NCBI GenBank assembly: GCA_020052635.1
Contig: JAGVOR010000108.1
Location: forward strand, 1 to 5,552
Reading direction: 5' to 3'
DNA: 5,552 nucleotides
Source: Candidatus Omnitrophota bacterium
GTDB lineage: Bacteria > Omnitrophota > Gorgyraeia > Gygaellales > Profunditerraquicolaceae
Made by a program: the position numbers and the translations under genes
The notes under the pieces: model-generated
Told to the model about the DNA's origin: nothing
What the model saw: the letters and a program-made list of their open reading frames with translations, nothing else
Databases searched by the model: none
Shown here: one piece after another, positions 5,180-5,552 of the stretch
How the letters are laid out: each line of letters opens with the position of its first letter
How positions within the stretch are numbered: position 1 is the stretch's first letter

Positions 5180-5552
5180 CGGGCGCGGAAATGACAAAAT
5201 CAGAAAAGTTACGATTACCAGAAATTATATTAAATACCCCGAAGGATCTTGTTTGATTGAACTAGGCAATACCAAGGTAATTTGCACGGCATCTGTCGAG
5301 GAAACCGTTCCGCAGTTTTTAAGGAATTCCGGCACCGGCTGGGTGACTGCCGAATACGGGATGCTGCCCCGTTCCTGCGGCTCGCGTATCCCCAGAGGCA
5401 AGGACTCCGGCAGGACTTATGAGATCCAGAGATTGATCGGCCGTTCTTTACGCTCGGTGACCGACATGAAACAAATCGGCGAACGCACGATCTGGATGGA
5501 TTGCGATGTGATTCAGGGGGATGGCGGCACGCGCACTGCGGCGATTACCGGA
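5166..5552 (+). CDS. rph: Ribonuclease PH, 3' end missing
   Basis: Phosphorolytic 3'-to-5' exoribonuclease that trims tRNA precursor 3' ends, forming a hexameric ring in the cytoplasm. The first 129 residues are visible, about half of the roughly 240-255 usual for the family, and the frame runs open off the right edge. It begins [20 protein letters not shown], close to the family N-terminus. [14 protein letters not shown] (57-70), [16 protein letters not shown] (81-96) and [12 protein letters not shown] (118-129) are diagnostic. Arg83 and Thr122-Arg123 correspond to the phosphate-binding residues known in bacterial RNase PH (Arg86 and Thr125-Arg126). The start overlaps the fumarase beta gene by 14 bases and has a strong GGAGGTGAT site. 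An rdgB/XTP pyrophosphatase gene often follows rph and may lie just beyond the edge (inference). Confidence 0.96.
   Translation, partial: MVRIDGRGNDKIRKVTITRNYIKYPEGSCLIELGNTKVICTASVEETVPQFLRNSGTGWVTAEYGMLPRSCGSRIPRGKDSGRTYEIQRLIGRSLRSVTDMKQIGERTIWMDCDVIQGDGGTRTAAITG

Overview
The window is a dense, single-strand stretch of bacterial core genes. All eight recognisable protein genes lie on the + strand and are packed end to end, so they are probably one long transcription unit that continues past both edges. The order is: a peptidoglycan amidase (5' end missing), glutamate racemase (murI), four genes for 7-deazaguanine synthesis (queD, queC, queE, queF), the alpha and beta subunits of a two-subunit class I fumarase, and the start of RNase PH (rph, 3' end missing). 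Most junctions overlap by 4, 8 or 14 bases or abut directly. The only real gap is the 78 bases between queC and queE.

How the genes work together: the amidase and MurI belong to cell-wall turnover and D-glutamate supply. QueD, QueE, QueC and QueF cover every step from 7,8-dihydroneopterin triphosphate to preQ1, the base placed in tRNA on the way to queuosine. GTP cyclohydrolase I, Tgt, QueA and the epoxyqueuosine reductase are not in the window. The fumarase pair interconverts fumarate and malate. RNase PH trims tRNA 3' ends. In some other bacteria murI and rph are near neighbours, so the que and fum genes look like a cassette placed within an older murI-rph neighbourhood (inference).

Three things go beyond ordinary genes. 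First, murI carries an in-frame, 44-base GC-rich palindrome (1461-1504) in a surface-loop position near its C-terminus. Second, queD carries a different in-frame palindrome (1822-1859) between its DH motif and the NPTSEN segment. Both keep the reading frame and look like small palindromic elements inserted into genes. Third, the queC-queE gap holds a perfect 13-base inverted repeat whose right arm contains the queE ribosome binding site and start codon, together with a 26-codon reading frame fitted exactly between the two genes.

Organism: a peptidoglycan-making bacterium of intermediate G+C content with compact operons. The GCCTGCC/GGCAGGC and CCGCC/GGCGG palindromes inside genes recall those seen in genomes of uncultured phyla such as Omnitrophota and some Patescibacteria. 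An Omnitrophota-like source is a low-to-moderate confidence guess from memory, not a database result. Apart from these elements the window looks like ordinary housekeeping sequence; no defence system, CRISPR array, transposase, tRNA or rRNA was seen.
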